In this document: positions 1-12,362 of the stretch, piece after piece
Layout of the letters: each line of letters opens with the position of its first letter
Numbering within the stretch: the first letter of the stretch is position 1
From: Pristionchus mayeri
Taxonomy: Eukaryota; Nematoda; Chromadorea; Rhabditida; Neodiplogasteridae
DNA length: 64,000 bases
NCBI GenBank assembly: GCA_036245805.1
Contig: BTRK01000004.1
Coordinates: 43,860,907 to 43,924,906 of the forward strand
Direction: 5' to 3'
Made by a program: the position numbers and the translations under genes
Notes under the pieces: generated by a model
Told to the model about the DNA's origin: nothing
Seen by the model: only the letters and a program-made list of their open reading frames with translations
The model's database searches: none

Positions 1-182
1 CATCCTGGCCTTGTCGGTACGGACATAATCTTTTGTGTTAGCTATTCAAATATATATTCAATTGAATAATAATCATCACCAGTATGCTTGTGTCGGTTGA
101 CATTCTTGGCTTTCGAACTTTTACCATTGACAACAAACACTTTTAGATTGTTTATGCAATCGTCTACGGTATTTGGACGTAC

Positions 183-251
183 CTCCACGAGCCACTTGAC
201 GGCGTTGAGGCCTATTGTGGGACCATAACGGAGCACTCGGAATGGGTGAGC
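183..251 (-). CDS. Candidate single exon of an unrecognised protein
   Basis: On the minus strand an AG acceptor next to position 252 opens a 23-codon exon that ends at a good GTACGT donor just below 183. The translation starts AHPFRVLRYGP and ends NAVKWLVE, phase 0 at both ends. Reading on without splicing stays open to position 42. I do not recognise the family, and no neighbouring exon can be linked because the window begins here. It could be the end of a gene lying mostly left of the window, or chance coding potential. Confidence 0.3.
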
Positions 252-356
252 CTACTTTTCGAGAAACGAAATCATAGTCTCTACATTACATTCACACTCT
301 CATAAACGTGCTCTTTGAAGCAATGTGCATCATACAGAGAGTCAAACTCTTGCAGT

Positions 357-1554
357 GCGCCGAATTTTCTGTACAGAAATATGATCTTACGAATTTCAAA
401 TACTATTGTGCAGCGTGTTGTCACTCACATCTACATTCTATTCATGCTGGATATCGCCACAGTAATCGCCTCCCTCGTGGTCAGAAGCCTCACTAAGAAG
501 AAGCTGATGTCCGGGTGAGTGTTATCAGCATTTCTTGCTCTCCATTTTGCCGCTTGACCTTGAAGCTTTGCAGACAGTAAATTGACAGTAAGCACGCTGT
601 TTCACTTCACTAAATGTTACCAAACTCAGACGCCTGTCGGTGGATGAGAAGTTCGATCACTCGGTGAATGTACATGTGATAGTCAATACAATCTGCGCCG
701 AAGCACTCCATGCCATCGTCTACTTCTACCTCTTTGGTGAGTGATAGATTCGCGACATCTGATCTAGAGAATACTATACGTGCGGCATACTAATTTGCCA
801 AGTGCTCTCGTATGACAAGAAATTTGGGACATATCGAGTGAAAACACAACGTATACGCGTTCAGTTGTATACGCAATTGGCGCGATTCTCGACCAGCACT
901 CGGAGTGGGACCACTACTTCCAGAATGTGTTGACCAACGTAAGACTTCAAAACGAATAGCACAATCACCCCCATACATTTCCACCCCAGTTCCTTGAATA
1001 TATTCGTTTACGGAACATATTGCAATTTCGCTCGGGTATTATCGATATAACTCGGGTATAGTAAAATCGACTTGCGCGCAGTAGGAGGCACACAAGTTGT
1101 AACCGCGCTTGTTCTAACTTGTGCGACTATACCCGAGAAATAACGCATTCATTTATGAATTGAGATTTTCCCCAACTACGCTCTGATCTCTCCACTCCTA
1201 CTCGGTTATCTCATCAGAAGGGATGAAAATAGAAGAAGAAAGCTTCGGCTAGACCTACTCAATAGGGAAATTGAGGCACACGAGGTGATTTTTTTTTAAA
1301 CATTCTACCATTCAAATAAGTTTGTGGTGAAAATAGATACTTGGGGAGATACTATTTTTGGTTATTGAAGGTTACCATTCGATCGCTCTTTCTTATTGAC
1401 GAGCAGTTGTATCTGAAAGATCCGAACCTTATTCGATTGCTAATAAATCCACATTATGCAGATGTACTTCAACAATCTTTTCAAACAGTGGACCGATGGG
1501 GCTGCTATATGGAAAGCAAAGAAAAAGAAGATGAGTGCTTACAAGCAGGTGTAA
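357..1554 (+). CDS. SRE-like serpentine chemoreceptor, 3' portion, possibly decayed
   Basis: Five candidate exons are seen: about 357-514, 630-736, about 812-938, about 1165-1284 and 1462-1554. Exon 1 encodes a hydrophobic helix (VTHIYILFMLDIATVIASL) followed by a basic loop. It joins in phase to exon 2, which ends in another helix (HAIVYFYLF). Exon 4 has the look of a last transmembrane helix (FPNYALISPLLLGYLIRR) with a charged cytoplasmic tail, and exon 5 continues with HEMYFNNLFKQW, similar to the C-terminus of nematode class E (SRE) receptors. Such proteins are seven-helix GPCRs of chemosensory neurons. Exon 3 is uncertain because an in-frame stop lies just upstream of its only usable acceptor, and no N-terminal helices were found. 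The gene may be a pseudogene or start in sequence I could not resolve. Family assignment is moderate and exon borders are approximate. Confidence 0.5.
1018..1140. repeat. Short inverted repeat inside the receptor gene
   Basis: The motif CTCGGGTATAGT near 1050 recurs as its reverse complement ACTATACCCGAG near 1125, with a further partial copy at 1015. It lies between candidate exons 3 and 4 of the receptor-like gene and probably is a small foldback insertion in the intron. Confidence 0.45.
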
Positions 1555-1559
1555 GCCAT

Positions 1560-2450
1560 CATTGATACCTTATTTCCTGACCCAATTGCATCTTCTGAAG
1601 ATGCTAACTCTATCATACCCTCCCAGACATCCTGAATTGTATCCATCCTGCATATTCTAACTCCAATCCGGTGCTATGTATCGATCTAAATATGATCACA
1701 TTTGATGGTACACACAAGTTTAAACCTGCATTAACATCTCTATAGCATTCCCTCCTGATCTCCGATTCCCATTTTATTATGTAAATTTTCGTTTTAAGGA
1801 ACCCACACTTTCACACATGCTTTACCCCATTCGTCATTATTACTTTTTACTTCAACCCGATGTCTCGTTGTAAGTTCAATCACATTCATTGTTTGATTCT
1901 TACGCTCACGCGATTTTCTAACTTTTGCATCCAACGATGCATACCGGATTCTTCAGTTCCATATGAATTATCTCTGATGATGATGTTCCTTGATTATTAT
2001 TTTGTTCATTCAAGTTGACTAATTTGCATAATTATACTCATGAGTTTACACATCTTTGTATTTTTATCGTAGCAAAATAATGCATAACGATGCCAATTCG
2101 TGGACTTGAGATGAATATCAACAGAGTTTACAAAGTAAATTAATACAATAGACGGATTAGCGAGCGACCGAGAGGCACAAATACTGTACCCTTAGCTGTT
2201 GTGCCAACATGGCTCTCACTGTATATGTTTATGTTAAATATTTAGGGATATTGACTATACTTGGTGAATACAATTACTCACCAACTATATTAAGTGTTGC
2301 TCATTCATAATGGATTACTTTAATGCACTAGATTGTTTGAACTATGATGGAAACAGTTTTCGTCCAGACTTTGATGAGATCCATTAGTTCAGAATTTGCC
2401 TGCTCAATAATAGTAAATAATAATAATATATTGTCGTAATATTATATACC
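1560..2450. other. AT-rich intergenic stretch, no gene seen
   Basis: No convincing exon, RNA gene or repeat boundary is visible on either strand. The stretch is AT-rich with short unrelated ORFs, and the first foldback element begins at its right edge. Confidence 0.5.
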
Positions 2451-2454
2451 TACA

Positions 2455-3466
2455 TGACGGCGGTCGCTTAAGAATCGAACAAGGTCTGGCACACCGATTT
2501 TTCGAAAACTTGTGGAAAGGGGTTATCGATGGTGCTGATCATCATGGTCAACTTCATTTTGCACCAACTCGATCGATAGAGCCAGGCTGCATGTTGGCTG
2601 CACCTTCTTTCTTGTCCATTACTCTGCAACCGTTTCAGGAATCAACTTCTAATTTTTACAGAGGCAAAATTAGTTTATCTTGGCCCCGACAACACTAAAT
2701 TTGAATATTTAAATTTATGCTAATTATTGAAATATTCGGTTCTCGAATATAAGGCAATAACTAACGACTAGAATTGTATGAGAAGATGCGCCTTGCTCTG
2801 GGGATCATTAGTCTTATGCAGGGTATGGTGTTAGACCTCGTCGTTTTTCTGCTTCGAATTATTTTCTGACCGATTTTTCGTATCAACACCGCACACTTAA
2901 CCCAAAATTGAAGAATGCAGATGTGTTTCACAGTCAAATATACTCGTTGATCTAATTACTGCGAGAGATGAGCATAATTGACAGTGAAACACATTTTCAT
3001 TCGTCAATTCTGGGCGAGTGTGCGACGTAGAGGCGATAAATGGGGCAGAAAATAATTCGTAGCAGAAAATCGACGAGGTCTAACTTCATACCCTGCATAC
3101 GAAAAAATGATCCCCAGAACAAGGCGCATCTTCTCATGCAATTATCGTCGTTAGTTTTTGCCTTATATTCGAGAACCGATTTTTTAAATAATTAGCATAC
3201 ATTTAAATATTCAAATTTAGTGTTGTCGGGGCCAAGATAAACTTATTTTGCCTCTGTAAAAATTAGAAGTTGATTCCTGAAACGGTTGCAGCGTAATGGA
3301 CAAGAAAGTAGGTGCAGAGTACATGCAGCCTGGCTCTATCGATCGAGTTGGTGCAAAATGAAGTTGACCATGATGATCAGCACCATCGATAACCCCTCTC
3401 CACAAGTTTTCGAAAAATTGATGTGCCAGACCTTGTTTGATTCTTACGCAACCAGCGTCATATAAA
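2455..3466. repeat. Foldback element A, copy 1 (about 1.0 kb palindrome)
   Basis: The left arm (about 2455-2945) is repeated as its reverse complement in the right arm (about 2985-3466), with a short unpaired centre. The outer ends are a TGACGGCGGTCGC-like terminus and its diverged inverse. Each arm contains the same 62-codon open frame reading outward to inward (about 2510-2698 and 3217-3405); this is a by-product of the duplicated arm sequence, not evidence of a protein. The arms differ by scattered substitutions, so the palindrome is old. It resembles a non-autonomous foldback DNA transposon. No clear target-site duplication was identified. Confidence 0.8.
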
Positions 3467-3849
3467 GCGCAGCTTTCCGTTTGACCGGATTGCGAAACGA
3501 TTACGAAATGTGGAGGGAGAGAGATCGCGCGTCAACAAGTTGCGAAACGAGTGATTGTGAAACCTACTCCGCTAGGACTGGGCCCCCGCCGAAGGCGGAT
3601 GGAGGGGCAGCCGGACTAGTCGATAATAATATAAGTTCACCTGTCCAATTCGAAAATATCTTATATACGAGCAGCGGTCAAATATTACCTTGATAGAGGT
3701 GTCCGAGAATTTAATTGTTGTACATGCTTCCACAATTCGCTAAAATTTTAATGAAGTCCAAAATATATAATACAATAATTGCAAACTCACGTTTTCATTA
3801 TCAGTCATGCACAACTCCCATTCCCCAACTCCAAAGTGATAAACGTCCT

Positions 3850-5365
3850 TAATACGCAGACAGATTGGCTCTGTCTCAGTTTAGAGGTCCCAAATCAAAT
3901 TAGAGGTTCCAAAAAAATCAAATTAGAGGTTCATGTCAAATTAGATGTCCCAAATCAATTTCGAGGTTCCAAAAAATTCAAATTAGAGGTTCATGTCAAA
4001 TTAGAGGTCCCAAATCAATATAGAGGTTCCAAAAAAATCAAATTAGAGGTTCCAACCAGTTTTGGGGTTTAAAATCAATTTAGAGGTTCCATGTCAATTT
4101 AGAGATCCATACAAATTAGAGGTTTCAAATCAGTTTAGAGGTCCGATCAATTTAGAGGTTCCATTTGGTAAGTTTAGAGCATTATTTTCACCTTGAATTT
4201 CGCGTGTCAATTTAGAGGTTCCATGTCAATTTAGAGGTTCGTCAAAATAGAGGTTCCAAGTCAGTTTAGAGGTTTCAAAATAGACTTCGTCAAATTAGAG
4301 GTTCCAAAGGGTGCTGCGGCACCGTTTCAATTTAGAGGTTCCATGTCAATTTAGAGGTTCATCAAAATAGAGGTTCCAAATCAATTTAGAGGTTCCATTT
4401 CTGATGACATTTGAGGCCAATTCAATATAGAGGTTCCAAAGGATGCAGAGGCATCATATCAATTTAGAGGCCCCATGTCAATTTAGAGGTTCGTCAAATT
4501 AGAGGTTCCAAATTAATTTAAATGTTTCATGTCAGGGGTTTTAAAGCGTGATCTTAAGAAGATTTATCTTAATATTTATATTATTACTGTCCATACAAGG
4601 ACAATCGATACATTATATTTTTATTATATATTTCACTGGCAAATCCATATGAATGAAAATAATTAACCCTTGGGTGTACGTTGAAATGTCGTAGATTTTT
4701 CGGTGGAAATACAAAACGTGGAAATACAATATATATATGGATTTGCCAGTGAAATATATAATAAATATATAATGTATCGATTGTCCTTGTATGGACAGAA
4801 ATAATAATAATATTAAGATAAATCTTCTTAAGATCACGCTTCAAAACCCCTGACATGAAACATTTAAATTAATTTGGAACCTCTAATTTGACGAACCTCT
4901 AAATTGACATGGGGCCTCTAAATTGATATGATGCCTCTGCATCCTTTGGAACCTCTATATTGAATTGGCCTCAAATGCCATCAGAAATGAACCTCTAAAT
5001 TGATTTGGAACCTCTATTTTGATGAACCTCTAAATTGACATGGAACCTCTAAATTGAAACGGTGCCTCAGCACCCTTTGGAACCTCTAATTTGACGAAGT
5101 CTATTTTGGAACCTCTAAACTGACTTGGAACCTCTAATTTGACGAACCTCTAAATTGACATGGAACCTCTAAATTGAAACGGTGCCTCAGCACCCTTTGG
5201 AACCTCTAATTTGACGAAGTATATTTTTGGAACCTCTAAATTGAATTGGAACCTCTAATTTGACGAGCTATTTTTTGGAACCTCTAAATTGATTTGGAAC
5301 CTCTAATTTGACGAGCTATTTTTTTGGAACCTCTAAATTGATTTGGGACCTCTAAACTGAGACAG
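3850..5365. repeat. Palindrome made of two inverted minisatellite arrays
   Basis: From about 3870 to 4540 a short unit with the core AATTTAGAGGTTCC recurs dozens of times at irregular 13-40-bp spacing. From 4735 to 5365 the same array appears as its reverse complement (GGAACCTCTAAATT). The centre (about 4540-4855) is itself a long inverted repeat around a short loop at roughly 4655-4733. A 1.5-kb foldback of this kind would form a long hairpin in single strands or RNA. Open frames here only reflect the repeat unit. Confidence 0.85.
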
Positions 5366-5484
5366 AGCCGACAGATTCGCATGTAAATTTCATCATTTGC
5401 TTTCTTTAAAATTGAAAAATATTGAATAGGACGATATACCGTAGATAGATCATTCCATGTGTGAGATATCTCAAAACAGGGTAT

Positions 5485-6530
5485 ATGAGGGCGGTCGCGT
5501 AAGAATCGAACAATGATCTGAAGGACCTGGCACGCCGATTTTTCGAAAATTTGTGGAAAGGGGTTCTCGATGGCGCTGATCATCATGGTTAACTTCATTT
5601 TGCACCAACTCGATCGATAGAGCCAGGCTGCATGTTGGCTGCACCTTCTTTCTTGTCCATTACTCTGCAACCGTTTCAGGAATCAACTTCTAATTTTTAC
5701 AGAGGCAAAATAAGTTTATCTTGACCCCGACAACACTAAATTTGAACATTTAAATTTATCCATCCGTTTTATGAAAACGAAAAAAATAATTATTTTTTTA
5801 ATTATGGAAAAAATTCGGTTCTCGAATATAAGGCAAAAAACTAACGAAGATAATTGTATGAGAAGGTGCTCCTTACTCTGGGGATAATTTTTCGTATGCA
5901 GGGTATGGATATTTTTCGGTTTTTTTTCTGATACGAATTATTTTATGTCCCATTTATCGCATCAACGCCGCACACTCAGCCCAGGATTGACGAATGAAGA
6001 TGTGTTTCACCGTCAAATATACTCGTTGATCTAATTACTGCGAGAGATGAGCATAATTGACAGTGACACACATTTTAATTCGTCAATTTTGGACTGAGTG
6101 TGCGGCGTTGATGCGATAAATGGGGCATAATATAATTCGTAGCAGAAACACGAGGTCTAACACCATATCCTGCATATGAAGAATGATCCCCAGAACAAGG
6201 CGCATTTTGCCATACAATTCTGGTCGTTAGTTTTTGCCTTATATTCGGGAATCGAATTTATAAATAATTAGCATAAGTTTAAATATTTAATTTTAGTGTC
6301 GTCGGGGTAAGCTTTGTCTCTGTAAAAATTAGAAGTTGATTCCTGAAACGGTTGCAGAGTAATGGACAAGAAAGAAGGTGCAGCCTACATGCAGCCTGGC
6401 TCTATCGATCGAGTTCGTGCAAAATGAAGTTGAATATGATGATCAACACCATCGATAACCACTTTCCACAAATTTTCGAAAAATCGGTGTGCCAGACTAT
6501 GCTCGATTCTTATGCGACCGCCGTCATATT
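5485..6530. repeat. Foldback element A, copy 2
   Basis: This is a second copy of the palindromic element seen at 2455-3466, with the same ends (TGAGGGCGGTCGCG-like on the left, its inverse near 6515), the same arm sequence and the same centre around GAGAGATGAGCATAATTGAC near 6045. It has diverged from copy 1 by substitutions and small indels. The two copies flank the minisatellite palindrome, giving an A-B-A arrangement. Confidence 0.8.
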
Positions 6531-6785
6531 GCTATTCAATAAATTAACAATAAACTCACAAAGCGGGTCTGAGCTTCCCGAGGATTACTCATCGGAATGA
6601 TAATTCTAATGATATCTGTTGGAAGCGTTGCGAGAGTTATGGAAGAGTCAACCATCTCTGAGTGGTGGACAGAAGTTGAATGCAAACGAAAGTTGCAGAA
6701 GCGTTATTGTCTGAGGACGCCACGCGCGTTGTCTTACTTATGATACGGTATGAGAAAAGAAAGAGATATACAAGACGACAAAACG

Positions 6786-6908
<123 letters not shown>

Positions 6909-7058
6909 GAAAGAACAGCAGTTGTGGATGAATCCGTTGTGGCTAAATTCAATTCCCGTGTAGGGTGGTGGTGATTGCTTCCGTTGTCGTTGTAGGAATT
7001 GCTGTGAATAGCATCTCGAAAGACGCACACAGGAATTTCTGAAATATACGCATATCTA

Positions 7059-8310
7059 TCAGGTTGTAACATAAGTTTTGTCGCGTCCAATCTCTTATGC
7101 ATTTTAACCTCAGAAATTCTTCGAATTAATTTAATCTCAATTTCGTTATTCATCATCAGTGAGGGCCTTCGTACTCTTTCTTACGCGCTTTACTTCAGTC
7201 CTGTCAAGGCAGTTGAGGAGGCACATTAGTCAGACAAAGTTGTACTGAGATAAGGATTAGAAATCATTTTCACGCATCAGCTCTTCTTGAAAAGGATAAA
7301 TTATGCCGATTGTGTGTGATTTGCGTAAAGTACTACATATGTGCATAATTTTGATAATGACAAACGAAAATCGTTCTAGAAATGTAGACGAGTTTGTATA
7401 ATGTGGATGGTTGGTGACGGTCGCGAAAACTTTCGCAAGCCGAATTTTCTTCTCAATAGATATCCAGATCCAAATAGTGGTGGAATATAGTTCACCCAAA
7501 GTGGTCAGTATGCAGACAAAGTTTGGGGTAGATTGGGTTCTGTTGAGATAAGTGGCTCCATTCAGAACGATGGTATGTAAATTAAACTAATGAAATCGGC
7601 ACTTTGTTCATATTCCTACCTCGCACACATGTTCAATATCTGATTTGTTGTGTCCATCCTAACCATAAACCCTTCCCTTACTAGTATCTACTGGGATAAG
7701 TTTTGAAATAATTAGCTTTTGAATGACAATCTTTAATTCGAAACACCTAAACTTGCATATTTTGGTAAAATTGTGCGCGAATTGAATTAATAAAAATTCA
7801 AATTTCCCACAAGTGGAGTGTTCTTTCTCTCACTTGTTTAATGATAAATTATACCTCCATGAGTGGTAATTGGAACGCACTTATGTTAGTCACTGTTGTT
7901 GCAATTCTGGATTCAGAAGAGTTGGTCAAGTTGGCTACGAATCAGCGGCTAACCTTACACTCAGTGAAGTATATCTTTGGTCCGCTCAACATAGCACCAT
8001 ATCTGGCGTATATTTTGAAAGAGCATTGACGGGGTATATCACCATGCTGTAGAAGTTTGGTTCATTATTCATCTCTGCGAACTAGCACCTGATCAAACGA
8101 ATTAAAAAAATCTGCACCAAATTTAAATCAGTTCATATTAATATTTTTCGCATAGCCAGCGTGCGCAGTTCAGCTCTACCCTATGGTTTGAATGTGCATG
8201 AACACCCCAAACATATACTAGGAGGTCAGGCATTGATAATGTTTGAGAAGTATCCTTCATGGAAATATTGTGAACCTCCGAAATGCGACAAAACTTATGT
8301 TACAACCTAA
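7059..8310. mobile_element. Mariner-type element, 1252 bp, TA-flanked
   Basis: The termini are inverted repeats of about 26 bp (left TCAGGTTGTAACATAAGTTT, right its complement ending CAACCTAA), flanked on both sides by TA as expected for Tc1/mariner insertions. No transposase motif is readable inside. Short plus-strand frames near 7841-8052 have no recognisable family. It inserted just downstream of the secreted-protein gene that ends at 8415. Confidence 0.8.
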
Positions 8311-8414
8311 TACTATTCCATGATTGTAATGTTATCCTTATTGTGTCAAGTTCAAAATTACGTAAACCGTCTAATTGACGAACTCAGCAGAGTACATTGA
8401 ACAAATGTGCAATT

Positions 8415-10304
8415 TCACTTTGACATCGAAGATGATACTTTGATACGAACCTGATCTATTCTATTCGATATTTCCAGTTCGATAGCACCATACAAAGGCA
8501 TCCTCAGGTTAGTAGAGTTTAAATCGGATACCTTGAACCTGAAATGAATTCTCTGATAACGCTTCCTAGATGTTATTTTAGTGATGAAAAAGTGGTGTAC
8601 ACTGTCCTCGATTTGCCTACAATTTCACCGCGTTTGACAAGTGACAGATCACACAAATGAGTTGTGTTTATGCCTATTTAACACTGGTGTATATACTTAC
8701 TTGATAGCAGTATTCGTCAGTAGATCATACATTTTGACAGGACCAGATTCGAAAACATTAGGATTGGACGATATGATGCTTGTAAGTTCAAGAACTGATC
8801 CTGAATAGCGTTGGAGAATCAGTCGAACACCTAGATACTGTTCTACACGACGGATTGGGATATTCCGTTCCATTAAAGGTTGCGGGACCCAAAATAACCA
8901 TACTGTTTCATAGCTGTTTTCCATAATATTATTTCGATAAACACGCTGTCGTACCATGAGTAGCTGCTACAATACATGACGGGAAGGATATATCTCTTAT
9001 CAAGTTGACCGCAATTCGTAATGGCTGCTCTTGCACTTCGGTCAATACAATGTCGTCCGTTATCTGAAGTATACGCACTCAATTTCTTACACACCACTAA
9101 CATTCAAACCTACTAACGTGAACTCAAAGGCCAGCTGGACTTTCCCCGGCCCATTTTTAATCACTCGTACTTCCAGGCCTGATATTGGAGAGGAAGTAAC
9201 TGTATCGTTCACCTTTAGCATACTGCAATGTCATAAGATGAATCAGTGGTCCTGTACTGTTTGGGGGGTACAAAGGTCCACTGTAATTCTGATGTTTCCC
9301 TAGGTCTGTGGTATTCAGTGCAGCAAAATTTGTGTTATAACGGACACGAATTCCCGTCACAATAACCTCGATTGTGAAGTCTAAAAAAAATTAAAAACTA
9401 GTAGAGGAAATGAACATTTACACGGATTGGTTTGATTATCCTGTTCCAGGGAGATCAATCTGACGCGTAAATATTTAAAGGACATTTTGGAGACACGCGG
9501 TACCTATAAAAACCGATTCACGATATTACTTATTGCCTATTCACGATATTACTTATTGTTCGAATTGTGTTAACGCTCAAAGCTCGTTCTGGAGGGAATT
9601 GTATTTTTTCTACAAGAATTATTTTGTCATGAATTTCTGCCAAACTTTTTTTTTGCGGCATATTTGGTGGGCCGCAGAAAGATTAACTTGATTTTACTTT
9701 TTCACATTGTCTGCACGTTATCGTTTTATTTACAAGTACTTAGAGTGGATGCAAATTATTTTTTTTTTTCATTAATGCGAATGAGATTCATAAAATAGTA
9801 CCAAATTGAGTGATGTGATTTGCAAGTTTTAAAATCGATAGTGTGCATATATGACCAAACCAATGCCTTCTTCGAGTAACAAATGGTATAAAAACAAATA
9901 CTTGTTGCCAGAGTTCCTGCATTCTCTCAGGATACCCTATATATCAGAAAGTGAACGTACCAGAATATGGTGAACGGCTTTACTGTAGGCTGTAAGATTC
10001 ACTGAGCTCATTGATGATTTCATATCATCAGATAATGCGATTGTCTCGCGTAAGTGGCAGTTATTCATCAAGCAGAGACCCACATACTCGATGCGCCCGG
10101 TCCCTGAAACAGGTGTATCGTCATCTCTTTTGAATTTGAGCCCTAAAGGAAAAAAAGTGAATTTGAAAAAAACTTTTTTGAAAAAAACGATAATACAAAA
10201 ATCCATATATTTCCGACTGTTCATATCATTATTTTGTTAGAAAACTTACCAAATGATAGCATTACGAAGAATATTGCCCATTGAAAAGGAAACATCATAA
10301 TCAT
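8415..10304 (-). CDS. Secreted, heavily N-glycosylated protein of unknown family (8 exons, 328 aa)
   Basis: The model has exons 10250-10304, 9961-10142, 9422-9503, 9213-9380, 9114-9178, 8955-9063, 8701-8902 and 8415-8538. All junctions are GT-AG, all phases agree, and the total of 987 nt gives 328 codons plus TGA. The N-terminus (MIMMFPFQWAIFFVMLSFG) is a signal peptide; an in-frame ATG ten codons upstream (10334) is an alternative start. The mature chain has short alternating hydrophobic stretches typical of beta-sandwich proteins (such as FTIEVIVTGIRVRYNT and GLEVRVIKNGPGKVQLAFEF) and six N-glycosylation sequons (NLT, NQT, NTT, NYS, NST, NST). Function is unknown. It recalls the secreted beta-rich CUB-like proteins that are abundant in nematodes, but I could not assign it. 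A mariner-type element lies 104 bp downstream. Confidence 0.75.
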
Positions 10305-10428
10305 GGTGGCGAATGGAGTGAATGCGTTTTCCATTGCCAAACCCAACGTTCGAAAATGTTTATAAACATCACAAATAGTTTACGCTAGCTGCAAACGCTG
10401 TGAGATGAGCACGTAGGCTAATGAGTGA

Positions 10429-10648
10429 TCAAATAAACGGAAAAGTAGTGTAACCTTTGATCCATTCAGTTTTAACTACATCCAACGAGCTGCAGTCTCT
10501 AAATGGATGAGTCATCACTGTATATACATCACCATATATGTTATAGTTGAATAGTTCACCGGAAGGCATGTGTAGAACTTCATATTCGGTCTTAGGGAAC
10601 ACATAGGAAAGGATGGCGGGTAGAGTGTCCAAAACGACTGTTCTCTAA
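10429..10648 (-). CDS. Possible terminal exon of an unrecognised gene
   Basis: After an AG acceptor (ACAACTTAG, on the minus strand at about 10649-10657) an open frame runs to a stop at 10429 and encodes a peptide with the stretches VLDTLPAILSYVFPKTEYEV and GELFNYNIYGDVYTVMTHPF. It lies 125 bp upstream of the secreted-protein gene on the same strand. It may be the last exon of a neighbouring paralog or a remnant; no upstream exon was found. Confidence 0.3.
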
Positions 10649-10679
10649 GTTGTGAATGATTGTGCAAGATGTTATCGTT

Positions 10680-11198
10680 GATCTGTTTATTATCCAACAA
10701 GTTGATACGTGTTTACAAGTTCAAAACAACAATACGCACACATTTGTCAACAAGTTGTTTGTTGTATACATTTTAATGGAGTGTGATCCGCGTCATGTAT
10801 TCATCATTAAATCGGCTCTTATTCATCATTAAATCGCTCTAAATCGGCTCATTAGAGGAGATAGGGGAAACATTCGAGTATACCTTCCAACAATAGAGAA
10901 TTGAAGCGTGGTAATCGGTACGCTGTATTTGTTTTGATTTCCTAGTTTTCGTTATTTGGCATTCAATTGGTTAATTTTCAAAATGCTAAACATTAGCAAA
11001 ATTGGTATTTCAAGTATAAAATTATGCATTTCTGTGAAAATTAATGGGCATGCATAATGAATATAAATTTATGAGACAAATCGATTAGCGGAGATACTGC
11101 ACTCTTAGACAATGAACCAACATGATTCACTGTAAAATATGGGATAATTAATTAAAATGATTGACTTACATGTTTATCTGAACACACATATTGAAATA
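10680..11198. other. AT-rich intergenic stretch, no gene seen
   Basis: No exon, RNA gene or repeat boundary recognised. A short direct repeat (TCATCATTAAATCGGCTC) occurs near 10801-10850. Confidence 0.45.
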
Positions 11199-12079
11199 TT
11201 AGGTTGATTCAAAAGTTTTTCTTTTTTTCTTTTTCAAATTTCTGCCGGTGTTTTTGAACCCTCACGAATTTCCGAAAACTAAATGGTATGTTCATGATTG
11301 TAGATTACTTCCATAGGGTTGTTTTGATTCTACGCATCATCGTAAGAGTTTGGCAAATTACAAAATCTAAAAATCGGAGCGGTCACTTTCTAACATTTTC
11401 GATTAAACGCTGGCTTTCTTATAATTGTGGCTAACTTGTTCTTCGCAGTCAACAAGCAATAGAACAAGAGTGGATCGTTCAGATAAGCACATAAAATTCG
11501 GATTAAAACGCGCATAGGAAACAAGGGACCCTGAAAAGTGTTGATTTCGGCACATGAATCTAAAATCATGATTTCGAAAAATTCAGTTCTTAAACGGGTA
11601 TGTGAATCCATTCCAAAACGTAAATGTATACACACACAGGTGGGTACTTCACAACGCATCACACCTTATTCCTCCTCACCGATGTGTACGAATACTTTGT
11701 TCATTAATTGAAATTCCAAAAATTGTGAAAAGTATGGTTCGACAATTGGGCACATATTTCAAAAAGGGTATTCATGGCTGAGTAGTGTTGTTGTGTCATA
11801 TGACATGCCCAATCACAGTACTCCATAATAAACTGCCAGTCGAGCTCATCACATTTCTGCATGGAGCTTTGGACGATTGAAAAATCTGTAGTGCTGACCT
11901 AGTTTGACAATTTCCGAATAAACTGTCCCATCCTCACTTATCGAGCCGGCCCAATATGACGCTCGCTATAGAGTGTGGGTATGCCCGTATCATCTTTGAA
12001 AAATCATTAGTTGATTGGTCAAGTGCGAAGAATTTGGGAGGTAAAAATGTGCATGCAAGAAACTTTTGAATCAACCTAA
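11199..12079. mobile_element. Mariner-type element, 881 bp, non-autonomous
   Basis: The termini TTAGGTTGATTCAAAAGTTT (left) and the inverse ending CAACCTAA (right) are flanked by TA on both sides. The interior is closely similar to that of the longer element at 62229-63545, which carries an extra internal segment of about 440 bp. This copy is therefore a likely internal-deletion derivative of the same family. No transposase reading frame remains. Confidence 0.85.
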
Positions 12080-12362
12080 TACATTAGAGAGTACGGCGAA
12101 CAATGCTACATACAATATTAGAATAACAACAAATAACGATTGTTCAATATGTGTACATGAGTAAGTTCAATATGACGGCACATTACGCTCAGAGAATCAG
12201 CGAATTTTAACTTTCACTCCATTGATGAACAAATCGCCAAAGTTCAATTTGCGCGTCGCCCTCACTATGTCTTTCCTGAATTTTGGGAAAATTGGAATTA
12301 TGAATTGCCTTTAAACTTTCCCACATTTTTTTTTCTAAATTCGAAAAACCTATTACAATAAA

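Noticed and set aside
2510..2698. Conserved 62-codon frame seen in each arm of element A
   Set aside because: Its conservation comes from the arms being copies of each other; there is no start context, no domain and it is interrupted in copy 2.
2455..5365. CRISPR-like array from the regularly recurring AATTTAGAGGTTCC unit
   Set aside because: Spacing is irregular, units are degenerate, there are no unique spacers or cas genes, and the DNA is clearly eukaryotic.
9031..9303. 90-codon plus-strand frame
   Set aside because: It is the opposite strand of exons 4-6 of the secreted-protein gene, whose splice phases agree on the minus strand.
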